Below are positions 1 to 14,410 of a stretch of DNA of 64,000 nucleotides, piece after piece. Origin of the DNA: Campylorhamphus procurvoides (lineage: Eukaryota; Chordata; Aves; Passeriformes; Dendrocolaptidae). The stretch is from contig WBMV01008391.1 in NCBI GenBank assembly GCA_013396655.1, positions 434,001-498,000 on the forward strand, in the 5' to 3' direction. A program made the translations under genes and the position numbers. Each line of letters opens with the position of its first letter. The first letter of the stretch is position 1. The notes under the pieces are model-generated. The model saw only the letters and a list, made by a program, of their open reading frames with translations. It made no database searches and was not told where the DNA came from.

Positions 1-3000
1 TCTATATAAAATATCATTTAAGAAAATCTGGCACATTATGGGGTTTTGAACCTAAAAAAAATACATAAAAGTTGGCCAACTTCAGGGGTTTTAAATTGTT
101 AAATGCAAAAAGTTGTTTTAAAATTCAGCAAAACTGGTCAAATTTGTTAAGTTTCAGTGCTCTTTTAGGTTGTTTTTTTTTAAAACTTTTTACATTTAGG
201 ATTTCTTGTAAAAACTTCCCTGAGGTGAAAAATGTTAAGATAACATTAAGATTAACAAGATATACTTTACAAGAATGTGTGTGGGTGAGAGAGGGATAAG
301 ATTGTATGTTGAATTGCTAAACAAATAATAACTAGTGACTATATGAAAAGCCGTAACAATCCACAGATTTTTGAGATCTGCACCATTCAGCTTTCATTTT
401 ACCTTCTTTGAATTCTTGGTTTCTCAGCTGTGTGAATTAGAGGTCCTTCTACAACTTTCTTAATAGCACTCCTTAATTTCCTGAAGGATCTTGGAGGGTG
501 GTCAGGGAGCAGTAAGGACTTCTTCTTAAATATACAATTTGGAAGAATGGCACTGATAAGGACGTTTTGCAAATTATACATTCTCCTTTCAGTTTTTTCT
601 TACTAACTTTCCAGGAGAGTTTTGCTGCTGACTCTAGTTGCATGCAAAATCACTAATAATTGAGAGTTTCTATAAATTCCTGCTCTCTAGATCTCAAGGC
701 CAAAAGAGGCATTTGTAATGATTTAGCTTGATCTTCTGTATTAAGAGAACATAAAATTCCATTCAGTAGCTTTGTGTTGAATGTAGATTCACAAGTGAGG
801 GTTTTCCAGTAAGATACCTGTCATTGTAGGTATCAGAAGTATTCAGTACTTGCCTTGAAAATCTGTTCCCAGGTAAGAGCATTCGCTCTTAAAAACTATA
901 TTGCCCTCTCTAAGCTGAATTATTATGCATTCAACTTCCAACCACTGACTCTTGCTATGCCACTTCTTAACATGGGTGAAATACAGAAATCAAGCATTCA
1001 AAAACTGCCAACAGACCAGAAGCAGCTTAGACTCTTTGTTAAACAAAATCCTCATTACTGTTAAGTTTCATAAAACAAGGCCTCTTAGGAAATCAAACTT
1101 CCCAGAATTTGTGAAATTTGTCAAGATCCACCATCCTTCAAATGAATCATTACAAACTGCCCACTGTTGATTTCATGAAACTCAGCATTAGCTAAATGTT
1201 AATTTTGTCATCCTGTGCTATATCAAATGATGTGGAAAAAAAAAGCCCATATTAACTCTTTGTGATTATCTTAATACCTAATATTCAATTTCACCCTATC
1301 TATACTCATTCTGGAGTCATCAAACAGGATCAAAAAGCAAACAAAAAAAGAAGTGGAATTAAACTTAGTTCACTGAATGAATCTGACAATGTATAAAAAC
1401 CAGTCAAAATGAATACTTGGCAAACAATACTTATAAGAAAAAACTACACCAAAATTATTATGTTTCAAAAGTATTCAAACGGTATGAAAACATAAGATTT
1501 AAACAAAGTATCTACAGATATTCTAGAAAACATTTTTGTAGCAATGAGCATATATTCCTTGGAAAGAACAAAATAAAAGAAATGCAAGAAAGAAAACACA
1601 ATGTAGAATCTATTTTTTTAACCTAAATAATACATTGCCTATTGATGAGAGGCTAATCAAGCAAAGGCATGTATGTCCCAGATGGGAAAAGCAGCCCCAT
1701 TCCAAAAATTTTGCACACACTCTTACTCAAATTGTATGTCCAGTCCACAGAAGATTTAGAGCTGTTATCTTTCAGTAGTGGAAACCAAGGGAAGACTGTT
1801 CAACAGCAAACAGATCCACCACGCACAAGAGCAATCTCTGAGGTACTCCAGTTGAATGAGATTTCCCTCAGATGCTTAGATGAATCTGGGACTTGAAAAC
1901 AATGAATATGGTCTGGTTTACATACGTAATAAAGAGAAGTGTAAAGAACCATGAAAAATCAGAAGTTGCATATTTAGAGTTGTTTGCTTTAATAGGAGGT
2001 AACAGCAGTAATCAAGGGAAGGAAATAATTTTATCATATGATTTCAAGTGGAGTTCGTATGACTGATGATTATCAAACTAATATAAATAATGGCAGTAAC
2101 TACATAGAGACTAATGATCTAAAACTAAATAACTTTAAGATGAACATTTCAACGAATGGGTTTGTATTTCTCAACTGTAGATTATTTTGGGGCTTCTTCC
2201 AAATGACTTAATTGTTACACTTAGAGTAGCAAAGAACATTTTCTCAGAAACTGGTCTCTTGGACAACAGAAAAGGAAGATTAGTTAAATCTAGGCTATTC
2301 TGGGGGATGTAGTGAGGCGATTCAATAAAGAGGAAAAAAAAGACTGATACAAAAAGTAATAATCTTCCCTTTTTCACTGTCTTCCCTAAATTGTTAGTAA
2401 ACATTTGCTGGTCATTAACTGGAATACAGTGCAGACATATTTTCATGAGCTGATCAAAATAAATCATATTGTCTTGAATTTACTTGTGCAATGACCTTAA
2501 GAGTTTAGAAAAGGAGCTCAAATAACAGTGTAATTCAGGGTGGTGGAGACATGACATAGAAATCACTGCAAGCTCACTACCTTGATGCAGAGATTCGGGT
2601 TGGTGAGGATGTGTGTGCTGAATGGCGAATATATACACAAAAGATACCTTAGAGGTAGGAAGTACATTAGCACTATTCTTTTTTTCTGAAAAGAGTTATT
2701 TTTCCTTAATAAATAAAAAAGGGAATAAAACACTGTTGAGATCTGTTCTCCATTCTTCATAATATGAAACACAAGAATTACGCATTATATGATTTAGGGC
2801 AAAACCACTGCTGGTGAAAATTGTCCTACTTATTTGAATGTAGCTCAGTTGTGATCCTTCAGTGGGTCTGAAGCATCCCATTTTAAAATGAGGACCAAGC
2901 ATAAAGTAACTGTGCATCTCAAAATGACACACAGGACTCTGCTATGCTACTGCTACAGTACCTGTATGATAAGCTATTAAATGATCTTATGTCTGTCTTT

Positions 3001-6000
3001 AAGTGGGGGGAGAAATGAGAGATAAGAGAATCTTTGAGTTCATGGGCTGGCCAATAGATCCCAATGCCAAGATTACAATCCCTCATTTTTAGGCCACTTC
3101 AACTACTGCAGTGACATAACTTCAATTTAGTGCCCAACATCTGTCTGTTCCAACTAATCTTTAGTTTTTTCTTTGCCCATGTGTTTTCACTGGTGGCAAA
3201 ACAGTGCCAAAAGCAATGTTTTGCTTTGTCTCATTCCAACTTCCCACCAGTGTAGAAAAACCCAGGATGCTGCAGGAATACAGGCTAATTCAACTCTTCC
3301 CAGTTCCTTCTCGGAAAAGGAATCCCTTTATCCCTAGCAGATTTAGTCATCTGAAAACCATCTGACTAGCTCTCAATGATTCTTGGTACAACTAGGCTAT
3401 GACATCAAACAGGAGGCAGAAAAAGGACAGGGAAAGTTGAAAAAAAGGGTTGATTAGATGGAGATCAAGGGCAGAGAGCTGAAAACTTTAACAAGACAAG
3501 CCCCCACACAGGCATAAGTGGAAACTCCTAGGGGCCAGGGAAAACACGAAGTTAGGCTTTCAAATCAGGGAAGATTACGAAAGAAAACCAAGAAACTTTT
3601 CCACCATGATGAATGGCATGGAGAACTCACAAGAGATGAGTAGCAGCCACAAAGGGCCTGGTTTTGATGCAGGGGGACAGACAGTCTGATCTGTCCTTGA
3701 CAGTGAACAGTTACTCATTCCTCGTAAAGTGATGCTGCTTCAATAAGAGGGATTCACCTCACACTTCCTATACCCTAAAGGTTACAGCAGTTTTGTAGGA
3801 AATATCTATGTAAGGTTCCTCAGACAGCAGAGAAAATTAAGCACAAGTCTCAAATATCTACAACAAACAGAGTATACAATGGCTTATTAAGCAAAGCAAG
3901 ACACTGTCAATCTCATGTCCTTTCCTATATTTAGCATAATGCCCAGATCAGTCAACAAGCTTGAAAATGTACACTTCACCAACTAACCTGTGAACCTTGC
4001 CAGTGCTAAACGCTCTGGTTAGTACTTAAACTATTTATGTAATTCTATGTGCACACGAAAAGGAAACTATGGGCAAAATTGGATTAGAAGTCAGAGCAAT
4101 TGCTCCTGTGCCTCATCTAAATCTGCTCATCCTCAAGGTTATGAAGGGAACCTAAATTTATTATGGGTATAAGTTCAACACTTTAAGGACCTCGACTTCA
4201 TTAGGATGAACCAGATTAAAAATACACTCAAAATACTTACTAAAGAAGTTATCATTTGGATCTTAAATGTTCAGTACTGTATCACCTATGCCTAAAGAAG
4301 CTGAGTGTGATGCACTCATGTATCTATCAGGAAAAAAAGATAATGACTAGTTTCCTTTTTATTAGGATCTCATATCTACCCAAAAGAATCTCACTGAAAT
4401 TCTCTCAGGAGTGATGTATTTGAGCACACAACATTACAAATCCTCTACAGCAATGATGAGCCAGTTTGAATGGCATTACTGACATTAAACAGTGTAGCCA
4501 GTGAATGAATTCAGCACAAAGCACAGGAAAGTCTTACAATAATATACAGAGTACTTCAGTTGTTTTCTTTATCTAGTTACAGTGTCTTGGGCTCTTGAGA
4601 TCACAAGTTCTGCCCAAACAGGAGGCATCAGAATAAGAAATCAAATACTTTCAAGGCCCTAAACCTAAAATTTCTAGGGCAAAATAGTTTTAGGGACAGC
4701 GAATAACTGCATGCTATTAGTTATGAGACTCTTATCTTGTATGACCTACCTGCCCTTGAACACCACAGTAGAATGTGAAAAAAATATTCTCAAAGATTTC
4801 AGCAATGGAGGATCAAACCACAAACCTCTAGGCACAAAGAGGCACTGGGGTTTGAATTAGGCTTCAAATGCTTCTTTAAAGGTATCTTTACAATTCCCTC
4901 TCTAATTACTCCGTTACACCCTAACTACAAAGCTTTAAAGAAGCAGCAAGGTCTGTGGTAACAGCATTCCTACAGTCTTGAAGAAAATGAACGTTATATA
5001 GCAGAGTGACAGAAGTGCTATGCTGGTACTTAGGAGTTAGTGAGACTGGACTTCTGGCAAACATTCAAGCTGACTGAATTAATGTTTTACTAATGACTTG
5101 AACTTAAACAAGCCAAAAACCTTCTTCAGGAAGGGGAAACAAAATTTTGTCTTTTCAAAGAGCTTCCTAAGGGCTTACTGCTAAATGAAATCCTTCCTAG
5201 TACTAAAACAAAAAACTAATTAGTTAAATATGTAAAAGAAAGATTAACTGAAGGAAACCCTAGAGAAAACAAGCCACGGTATACCAATCCAAGAAAATCT
5301 CATCTAGGCCAAACCCAAACAAAAATCAACACAGGTCAAATTAATTAATTAACAGGATTTTCTCTCTGCTCATATCATTCCTGGCTCTTAATTTCATAGA
5401 ATCGTTTAGGTTGGAAAAGACTTCTAAGACCATTGAGTCCAACCACTAACCCAGCACTGCCAAATCCACCACTAAACCATATCCCTGCGTGCCACATCCA
5501 CATGTGTTTTAAATACCTCCAGAGATGGGAATTCAACCACTTCCCTGGGCAGCCTGTTCCAATGCCGTCTCCCAGCTGCTTATAGACTATGTTATCTGCC
5601 TTTTCATCCTGGCTGGGTGCTCCATAACAGACTCCCACCGGGACATCTGCCTCGTCAGCCTTCCCCCGATTCTTATTCAGAAAAACTCTACCCTATTGTC
5701 ACCATTGTTAAGCCCCAGACAACCAAAACACACCCTAACATACTTCAATGTCAATTATAAAGAACAGGTCATATAATTTCAGGGAAAATTTGAACAGCAT
5801 CCAAGCACAATTTTGGCTTATGAAACAAAACTAATGTCTTAATTTTTCTGCAAAGAACATGGAGGTTGATTAGGCAGGAATGGCCCTTACATCACAATAT
5901 CTAGCAAAGCAAACAGAAACAAATGGGAGTATTGTAAATTAAGATGCACAAATTGCAAAACTTTGATGACAATGTATGCCATAATTACATTTTTTCCATT

Positions 6001-9000
6001 TTTAATTTAACTTGATCCTTAGTGCATTACCACGTTCATCTTACGTTTGTTTCAGAGGTATTTATCCCTCTTTGGATAAATATCAACCTAATTTTAAAAG
6101 AAATTCAGAAACTTCCTGCATACATTTTATTTGCTGCTTATATGCTTTATGGGAACTCTAAGGGACTCTACACAGTTAACTGGTCAGTGAAGTGATAAAA
6201 GCTAAACTTATCCTGAGGGTTGTTTAGAATTCCTTGAGTAAAAGAAGTTGGGAAATTAAACAAGCTGAGCTGCTGTGAACAGGGTTTCTTGACAGCAGCC
6301 AGTGTCCCTTCTCTAGAGCTCTTTAGAATATCCAAATCAAAAAATATTTGCAACCGACTACCGAGATAATTTCACAAGCTTATTATAGCTCACTTTAGGA
6401 ATTAGTGTCTTTCTGCAGGTTCTCATGTCACTGGCAATCAGTGTTACTGCTGAGAGTTCTCAATTCTTCTACTTAAGCCTTGTGTCTCCTTAATCCCTTT
6501 AATTCTTGCATTTTGACCTAATTTTACTGCTCATTGTCATGCTTCTTTTGCTGATATCTGGGTCTTACTCTATATCATAAGAATATAAAAGCTAAATTGT
6601 GGATTATTTTTAAGTAAAAAGCCTGTTACACATTTTTAGGGCTACCTTGAGCACTATCTTTCTTGCCTCTCATCTGACCAGGTCAAATGAAATCAATGGC
6701 ACTATTCAGCTCAGTAAAGCAAGCGTGATTGAACTCCAACTGATGAACTGGTAAATTTTGCTATGACTACATTGTTGTTTAAAAGTGTGATTATTCAGCA
6801 AGTGATCTCAATTGGAAACAAGAAAAATATCTATCAACAGGTGACAGTGTTTGAGACATTTCCCTTCTATCCAACCAGCCTGACAGTCAAGGTGCTCATT
6901 CCACATGGAAAGCAAGACTATTGGCCCTGACTCAAAAAGAACTAGAATGGAATCAAAACCTTTGTTCTCTAAACTTCGATCTGAACCACCAGCCTAAGAG
7001 TTACTCTGGAATGCATTGCCCCTAATTGGCCTGTTCAAGTAATTTTATTCTGTAGAACATAGTAGGTATTAGAGCAAAGAAGAAATATAGGGGGAAAAGA
7101 GAGGAGAAACAAACACAAAAGAATGAGACAGAATTTGTTGGCCCTGTAGTAACAATACTTAGTTGAAAAGTGGAACAGCTGAGTCCAGGCTACGTTCCAA
7201 AGAGTAATTAAGGACTCATATTCTTAGGCAGCACCAAACAAAACAGGCCAGAATATAAGTGAGGGCACATTAGCAGAAGTATGATTTCAAAAACCTTTGA
7301 AATGAAGGAAGGAACTGCATTCGAGACTTCCACATTTGGACAAGTGCTCTAACCTCTGTCTAAAAGGCAATTAAAACCACAATTGCCTCTCCTTTTCTAA
7401 CCCAAGGCAGCACCTAAACCCATCCCTTCAAGTACACTGCTTTGTTTTGTCAAAAAATGGTCAATAATCCACAGTAAGGAGCAGAGGAAATCTTTGCTTT
7501 TGTATAAAATCACTATTTGAACCCAAATAATTAAACCCCAGAAATTCTCTTGCCAAATCCAGCAGCTACCTTTACTCCTCTCAGAAAAACACTTCTGTTT
7601 CAGCTAGATAAATAAGACCTTTTCTTTGTATGTTTTTGGAGGATAAGGTGACATCCAAGTTAGAAATGGAAAATTCAATAATTTCCCAGTTTGAGTCTAA
7701 AATGCCATGACAGAGACCAATATAACTAGTACAGAAGACAACAAAAATCTTTCCACTGAGATTAGTAAGGCTTGTACTAGACTTTCTATATGCCCCCCCC
7801 ATATACTTTCACAAATACTAACCACGCTGTGACCTTGCAGCCACATTCACAATAATGCCCCCATGAACTCTTTTTTTATTTATGGCAAGGTTTACTTTGA
7901 GGGGTTTTTTTTTGTTTGTTTGTTTTTTTAAATAAACTGTAGTGTCAAACTAACTATTTAAATCCCCCTGTAATACTTACAGTAAGAAGCGTGACATGTG
8001 GAAAATTGTTTGGGTACCAACATAGAGCATGTTAAAACAGCAGCAACAAGCCTGGCAACAGACTAGAATCCAATATAGCACTTGGCAAATGATGGCAAAC
8101 ATACTGCCAACATCTGATGCCCTCATTTCTAAGCCAAAGAGAAACATAGCTTCTTGGCAAGACTGGTGTGCCCAAATGCCATATGTGAGGTCAAGCAAAG
8201 ATGCTGCAAATAATTCCCAATGATATTTTACCAGTCTGCTTCTTTGTGAACTATCAGATATTCAGTCGCAATATTATTATAGCTCACCCAGGAAAACACA
8301 TCAGTGTTTTCACTTTGAAAAACAGCACTGACAACCATTTTAGTTAGGTAATTAAACTCAGGGGTGTAATATTATTCTCTCACAAATGAATAAAGCATAC
8401 CAGAACAGTAAAATTCCTGAAAAAGTATTTTTTGTTTAGCAAAATGAAGGATGACAAAATAATCGTATTTCACAAACTTAATGGAAAGTTTTTTCCAAGC
8501 AGTGGAACAGTGATTCTTTAATTAACAGAATTTCTTGCATACACGTATTTGGGAAAAGTCTATGAAGTTTTCCCAGAAATTAGGTTTAAAGGCTAACTTC
8601 AGGGAATTGTTTTTGAAGGATTCTTGCTTCAGTGGGGATTTAACCAAATGTTAGTGCAGGAAAATGCAGTGCTGTGTTAAGGTATTTAGGGATCTGTAAT
8701 GAAAAGTTTAAATAAGATTTAGCTAATGATGTAAATCACCAGTTTTAGTGAGCCTTGGCTTTGCGATTCTTTGGCTTTAAATCAGAAAAGCTGCCTAAAG
8801 AGCCTGAAATAAAACAATTCTTGTTTCCCTAGCAATCCTCACATTCCTAAAACAGCCAAGAGAATCTGTTATTACTTCCCCTCTGAAACCATTCTACTCT
8901 TAAGATATGGTATTGCAAGATACCACTTAGCAGTCCTAAAGAAACAGTTTGGAGGACTCCACTTAAACACTGAGCAGAGAAAGAAATTAGGTAAGGGAAG

Positions 9001-12000
9001 GAGAGATTATGGTTCAGATTAAGGCTGAACAGGAAATGGGTTTTCCCCTTTCATAATCTTGGGGTTTTATTCAGAATGTTCCAAACCCAAAAGGCCCAAA
9101 TCAGGGTTATCTCATTTTTTCACTCAAAATAGGAAAATTTAATGGAACTCAGTAATGCAAAAAAATATTAATATTGCACTAGCCTCTTGCAACAAAAAAT
9201 ACTGAGGCTCAAAACAGGAATCTCTTCCATGGATGCTGCAATCCTGGTTGACAGATTCTCAAGCTTCAGAAGACAGACAGGGGAGGAGGAAGAACAAATA
9301 AGGCAAACTACTATGATGAGAGCACTGGTCAAATAACAAGCAGGTCAAAACACCACCTTCTTTTAAAAAAATATTTGTGAGCAGACCACCACTTAGAAGA
9401 AACATTCCTTCACACAAGCAATTACATGACCTGGTCTTGAACATTTCATTTATCTACAAAACGTAAATAGGATAAAGAATTTTTCTTATGTGAATCAAAA
9501 AAGAATACAACAATAAACCTTTAGAGAGAAGCTCTGCTCTCTAGCTGGCATTCAGCACACTGCTGCAGTAAGACTGCTACCCCAGAACTGATACTCATTG
9601 CTGGGTAAGGAATGTATTTGACTCTGATACTGCCCCTGGAGGCATGGAGTTTGTGCTGGGGTTTGAGTTTAGTGCCAGCTTTGGGGTATGTTTGTTTTAC
9701 TCTACACAATCAGCAGAATCTGGCAAAAAAATTTGCCTTAAACCAGTTCAACCAGTTCCACATTATTTGAAACAGCACATTTCATGAGAAAGTAGCTTCT
9801 ACAGATTGAATAGGTGGGCATTAGATCCATATTGTTATTCAACTATTATGGCTTACTGCAGTGACATCAAGAAATCTCAGACAAACAGAATAAAGAGAAG
9901 ATAAACAACAGACTTCAGTTTTAACTGTACATTTTCAGTGCATAGTTCAGGTAAGGAGCAAAAATGCCTCAGACCACTCACAAGGGATGTAGCGTGAAAT
10001 TATAGCGTGCAGTTTTCTAAAACAGGCACAAGAGCTCAACACACTGGCGCTAATTTCTGTGTCAACTTTCATTCCATACGGATTAGTGCCATTTTGCATA
10101 GCTGAAGCACCAACTCTACACAGATATTTGGCAGTGCCATACATACACAGTTTTCTTGAGCTTCCAGACTTGCTGCAGAATGCTGCAGCTTCTCATTAAA
10201 ATTACCAGATATAAGTTACTCTATGAGTTTGTTTTTCATTAATTAAAAGGTTCAAGCATTTTCAACTGGATCTTTTTCTTCTGTTTAGTGAGTCTTTCAA
10301 TAGTGTGCAAACTTAGATACTAGAAATATGTCTGGGAGTTCAACTATCAGTCTGGATTTGCATTTTTTTACCTTCCCATGGGGAGAAAATTCTGCTTTCC
10401 CTGCCTTCTGGTAGCATTCATTCCCTTATTAATCACTGAATTAAGAATTTAATAATGTAAACATCAAGATTCACCACTGTCACATGTTTGCACTTGCTAA
10501 AGGAGTTTTTTCTCCACCTTCTTAATGGAATGTAGACCACTCTTGAGGAAAGTGATTCAAGTGAGACTTTCGCAACCTCTGTGAAATACGAAATTCCACA
10601 CTTTCTTCAAGGTTTTGCTAAAAAGGACTCAGAACACTTTCTCAGTAAACACTTTTCCAGTATCAACAGTACACATAATTATTTTAAAATATAAATTTAA
10701 AACAAAATGGAAAATAAATTGTTCATATCAACTACAGTAATTTCTTTCAAAGTATCACACAGCTAATTCAGCAGCACCCAATATACTCCCACTGTCTTCT
10801 TGTTTTGAGTATAACAGAAATGCATGGGCTCACCCGCATTATAGCAGATCCTGATTTATCCGCAGCTAAATCCCTATATATGAAGAATAAAAACACTTTC
10901 TGCCTTTGCAGAACATTAGTGCTGATACGAAGCCAAATTGTGTTAAATTTATTTTACTTTTTAATTACTCTTATTAAAAATGCCACTTAAAGCCAGAAAA
11001 GCACTACACCCATACATTTTTAGGTAATTGAGGCTGACAATAAGACTCTTTAGAGCTTTAAAACTCAACCAGTTCTTTATGGTGAAACCTCTAATTTCAG
11101 TTTGAATACAAAGGCCTATGCTCTCTCTTGTGAATTACAGTCCTGAGGGCTTTCTTTCCTTTTAAATGGCCTTCCTTTCTCTTCATATTGAGCCCACTTC
11201 TGTTCTCTTTAATTATAATTAGAAAGTTCATAGTGAGACAGCCATAATCCCCAGGCTGTTCTTCACTAGTCTATACTGTAGTTTTCTCCACTGGCTACTA
11301 AGCAATGAACCTTGTGCCGGTACCATATTTCATGCTTTAGGATCCTAGGTCACAATTTGGCATGCAACACGGTGCTCACCTTATCCCCCCTGTGAGAAAC
11401 AGAGCAGGCAAGGGGACAAGAGCTGGCAGAGTGCTGACTTGGCTCTTTTCACCTCACTTACACACCTAGGCTGCTGCCACCCTAACTTGCTCACTACAGA
11501 TGCTACCACATGTAAGAAGATAAACAAAATTCCAGATCCACAACAAAGTTCACACCACTCTTGGTCTTCACTCCTTGTACTTGATCTCCAGGCAGTTGAC
11601 TGAGTTAATAGACTCAGGCCGCAATCAGACTGAGGGTGACAAAAAGGCTTCTGCATTTGCTCTTGTAAGTCATGGTATAATTAACTATCAAAAGATAGAG
11701 CTAGAGAAAGACATGCTCTTTTTCTCCTATTTGCAGTTCACAGACCATGAACAAATATTGCAAGACATGTAGAAAAGTATTTTACAGGCAACACAATGGG
11801 AATAGGATAAAATCAACTTTCTAATTCATGTCATGTGAAGAAAGCAGGTGTTGTATGTTTCCTTCATTGAGGTATGGAAGCACTGGAAGATAGAAAATAC
11901 TTGGGTGGCAAGATATGCCTTATTTTAGTTTTTTACTTATTTGAAATAGAATTAGCTGAATTACATGAACATATATTCATTCATTGAATCACATTTTGAA

Positions 12001-14320
12001 ATCCCTCTTTATTTGAACTGGATTACTTATGGACTGTCACACAATTCAGTTTAAGTAAAGTCTCACTTTTTTAATTTATACCATTAGGCACCATATGGTA
12101 GTACAAACCTGCTACTACTGCAAAATTCCTGATACAGGAGACAGAAGTATGAAGTGTGCCTTTCTACAGTGGATGTTGATCACCTGTGCTGCATCCTTCC
12201 CTCAGCTGTTTTGTGTAGTCTCTTAGAATGATCTGGCTTAAAATCAAAAGAACTAAACAATAGTCTTGGTACACTGAAAGTGTGCCAAAACATACCTGAG
12301 CTGCAAAACACTGGCTTTGATGCCTTTCTGAGGACGGTGGGAATGTTGCTAGATTAAATTGCTATATTTTTCATCTGTTACAGATTCTAAAGAAACTGCT
12401 AACAAAATTGAGTTACTTCAGACAATTACTAATGTTATTATCACGACTTCAACAATTTTAAATGCAGCTTTACCATCTTCAGTTAAGCAGAAAATCAGAA
12501 ACACACTGAAATGCAACAAAGCTCATTTTTCACTGTGTCAACAAATAGCCTCAAGAAAGCAAAGACCATCTTACCATCTAGCTAAGTAGTCTGAAAGAAA
12601 GTAACACTGCAAGTTCCAAGGGCTCTAAAAAAATCAGCAAGCACCTTTTAACCATAATGATTCTTTGTATTATGAAAAATAGCATGCTGCTACAATTGAC
12701 AGGTTGTTACAACTCTTCCAAATAGAAGCAGATGTGGCAGGTAAGCTTTCCAATGAAAGAAAAATCCTTGGTATAGAGTTGAATATATGAAGTGCAATTT
12801 GCCTTAACTACATATTTGCCACTAGGAAATGTTAAATAGCATGGAGACAAGTCCCACAAATGTTGGGTTGTCAAGGGGTGATTAAGTTTTAAGAACTGAT
12901 GTTAAACAGATTGCTGAGAGTGAACTTTCTTCAGCTTTAATTTCTTTCCACACATGAAACCTTGAAACATCTCAAGGCTGAGTATTTGCTTACCTACTAG
13001 AAGAACTTAAAAATCATGAATAATGTCACCAAGGGGTGACCACCTGTCGTAGGAAAATGATGGTATTACTATGCAAATATAGCATCCCATGTTCCACTGT
13101 CTTTACTTAGCTTTAAGTTTCTCTAACCTGTATCTCAGTTAAAAGAAAATATTTACAGAAAACAAGTCAAGTGTTACAAACTCTTATCTCACTACTTAAG
13201 TCTCTGATGTCACAAAGATTTTCAAAGACAAAGACAAGTTTCTAGAAGTATTGTCTCTTCTGTGCTTGTCCAGGACAATGAACAGGAAAATATATTTTAA
13301 TATTCCACTCCCAGCAATGGTAGATGGTGACAAAACTGTTCAATGTGTGACAGACAGGACAAATCCCTGTTCACTCGTCTTAATACCCTTAATTGGCTTG
13401 CTTCTTGTGAAGTAGTAACACAAGCTGAGTACACATGAGCTGACAATAAGCTAATTTGAAGTATTTTTTCTACGAAGTATATTATTAAATCAACTAATAT
13501 TCATCACCAATTACTCATAGAGCTATGTATCAAATATTAAGAAAGGTAATAAAGTAAAACAATCTAGCCAGCTGTTACCACACATAGGAATGTCTACATT
13601 TAGGAATACCCACATCAAGTACAGACTTTGGATGGGGAAAAAAAGCCTGTTAACGCATTTTGTTTAAACTGTTCTTTTGTTGTTCTGTAAAACCAACAAA
13701 CAATAAATCTACATAAATTCTCCTCAAATGAGTACATATCAGTGTTCTCAATTTGTTTTTACAGTTCCTTTTGCATCTGTGACAATCCTGCAAAATATTA
13801 GTCAGGAGAATTCACATCAGTCACCTGACAAAGATCTTTGACAAGCCACTGAGAGTTCTGTTAAGTAGGTGGAGTAAAAACTTAAACTCTACACAACATG
13901 TACATCAGAGTTTTCATATATATAGTCTTATAGCTGAAACCTTTAAAAAGGTGTACAACAATAACTACAAATCAAAATTTAGAAAGTTTTACAAGATAAA
14001 GACTTAGAATTTAAGTGTAAAGAGCCTGGACAGGGAATAAAAAGGTAAAAGTACAGAAAGCCCAGGCATCTGAGTAGACTTACAGAATTTCACTTTCTTC
14101 ATAGAGTAGGTTTAGGTTTTCTTCATTACATGTAATTACAGAGCTCTCTTTGTAATCACTAGAATTACTTTCACAATATAGGAAAGCCATAACAAAAATC
14201 ATATTCCAGAAGGCAACATAGACTTCCTTCAATTAAATTCAGTGTTCTTCAACTCCCAAAGTATACTTAAATTCTTTGTCTCTAAAAAACAACAAAAACA
14301 CAGATCTTAGGAGTACTCAC
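1..14320 (-). other. FREM2: FREM2 intron 2 (partial, runs off the window)
   Basis: Everything left of exon 2 is read as intron 2. I looked for the next FREM2 coding segment, which should begin in phase 1 with sequence leading into the first Calx-beta domain, and did not recognise it, but I could not search exhaustively. The stretch is AT-rich, with one clear CR1 copy (5393-5743), a short C run (7795-7801) and T-rich patches (about 7907-7931). No other gene or RNA was recognised. Confidence 0.75.
5393..5743 (-). mobile_element. CR1 LINE, 5'-truncated and internally deleted
   Basis: Read on the minus strand, the left part (3' end) is a standard CR1 tail: GGAACAGGCTGCC, a TTGGACT-like region, then CTTTTCCAACCTAAACG and ATTCTATGA at about 5393-5420. 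The right part (about 5565-5743) is not 3' UTR. It matches the endonuclease region of CR1 ORF2, with a frame reading VGVCYGAPSQDEKAD and YKQLG. The two meet near 5560-5566, so about 2 kb of ORF2, including the reverse transcriptase, is absent. The copy is inactive. The family assignment is from memory of CR1 sequence. Confidence 0.9.
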
Positions 14321-14410
14321 CACCATCTTCAACCATGAAATGAAAAATGTCACTGGTGGCATTGTCACCCCCTCGTAAAACATAGCATATCTTCATGTCA
14401 TCAATATCAG
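14321..14410 (-). CDS. FREM2: FREM2 exon 2 (90 nt, completes CSPG repeat 12)
   Basis: On the minus strand an acceptor (pyrimidine-rich CTCTTTCCAG, 14420-14411) is followed by 90 nt and then a GTGAGT donor (14320-14315). With the single G left by exon 1 the first codon becomes GCT (Ala). The exon then reads [23 protein letters not shown] and MVEDGG without a stop. This is the expected continuation of FREM2 after the FTQ at the end of exon 1. Both splice junctions are phase 1, so the exon is symmetric and skipping it would keep frame. It supplies the C-terminal half of the twelfth CSPG repeat, just before the Calx-beta region. The exon is too short, and lacks a suitable initiating Met, to show up as a long open frame. 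The alternative donor three bases upstream (GTGGTG) is weaker. Confidence 0.93.

Noticed and set aside
7977..8223. Overlapping sense and antisense open frames with a Gln- or Cys-rich stretch
   Set aside because: Both come from a short CAGCAGCAACAAG-type patch; no homology recognised.
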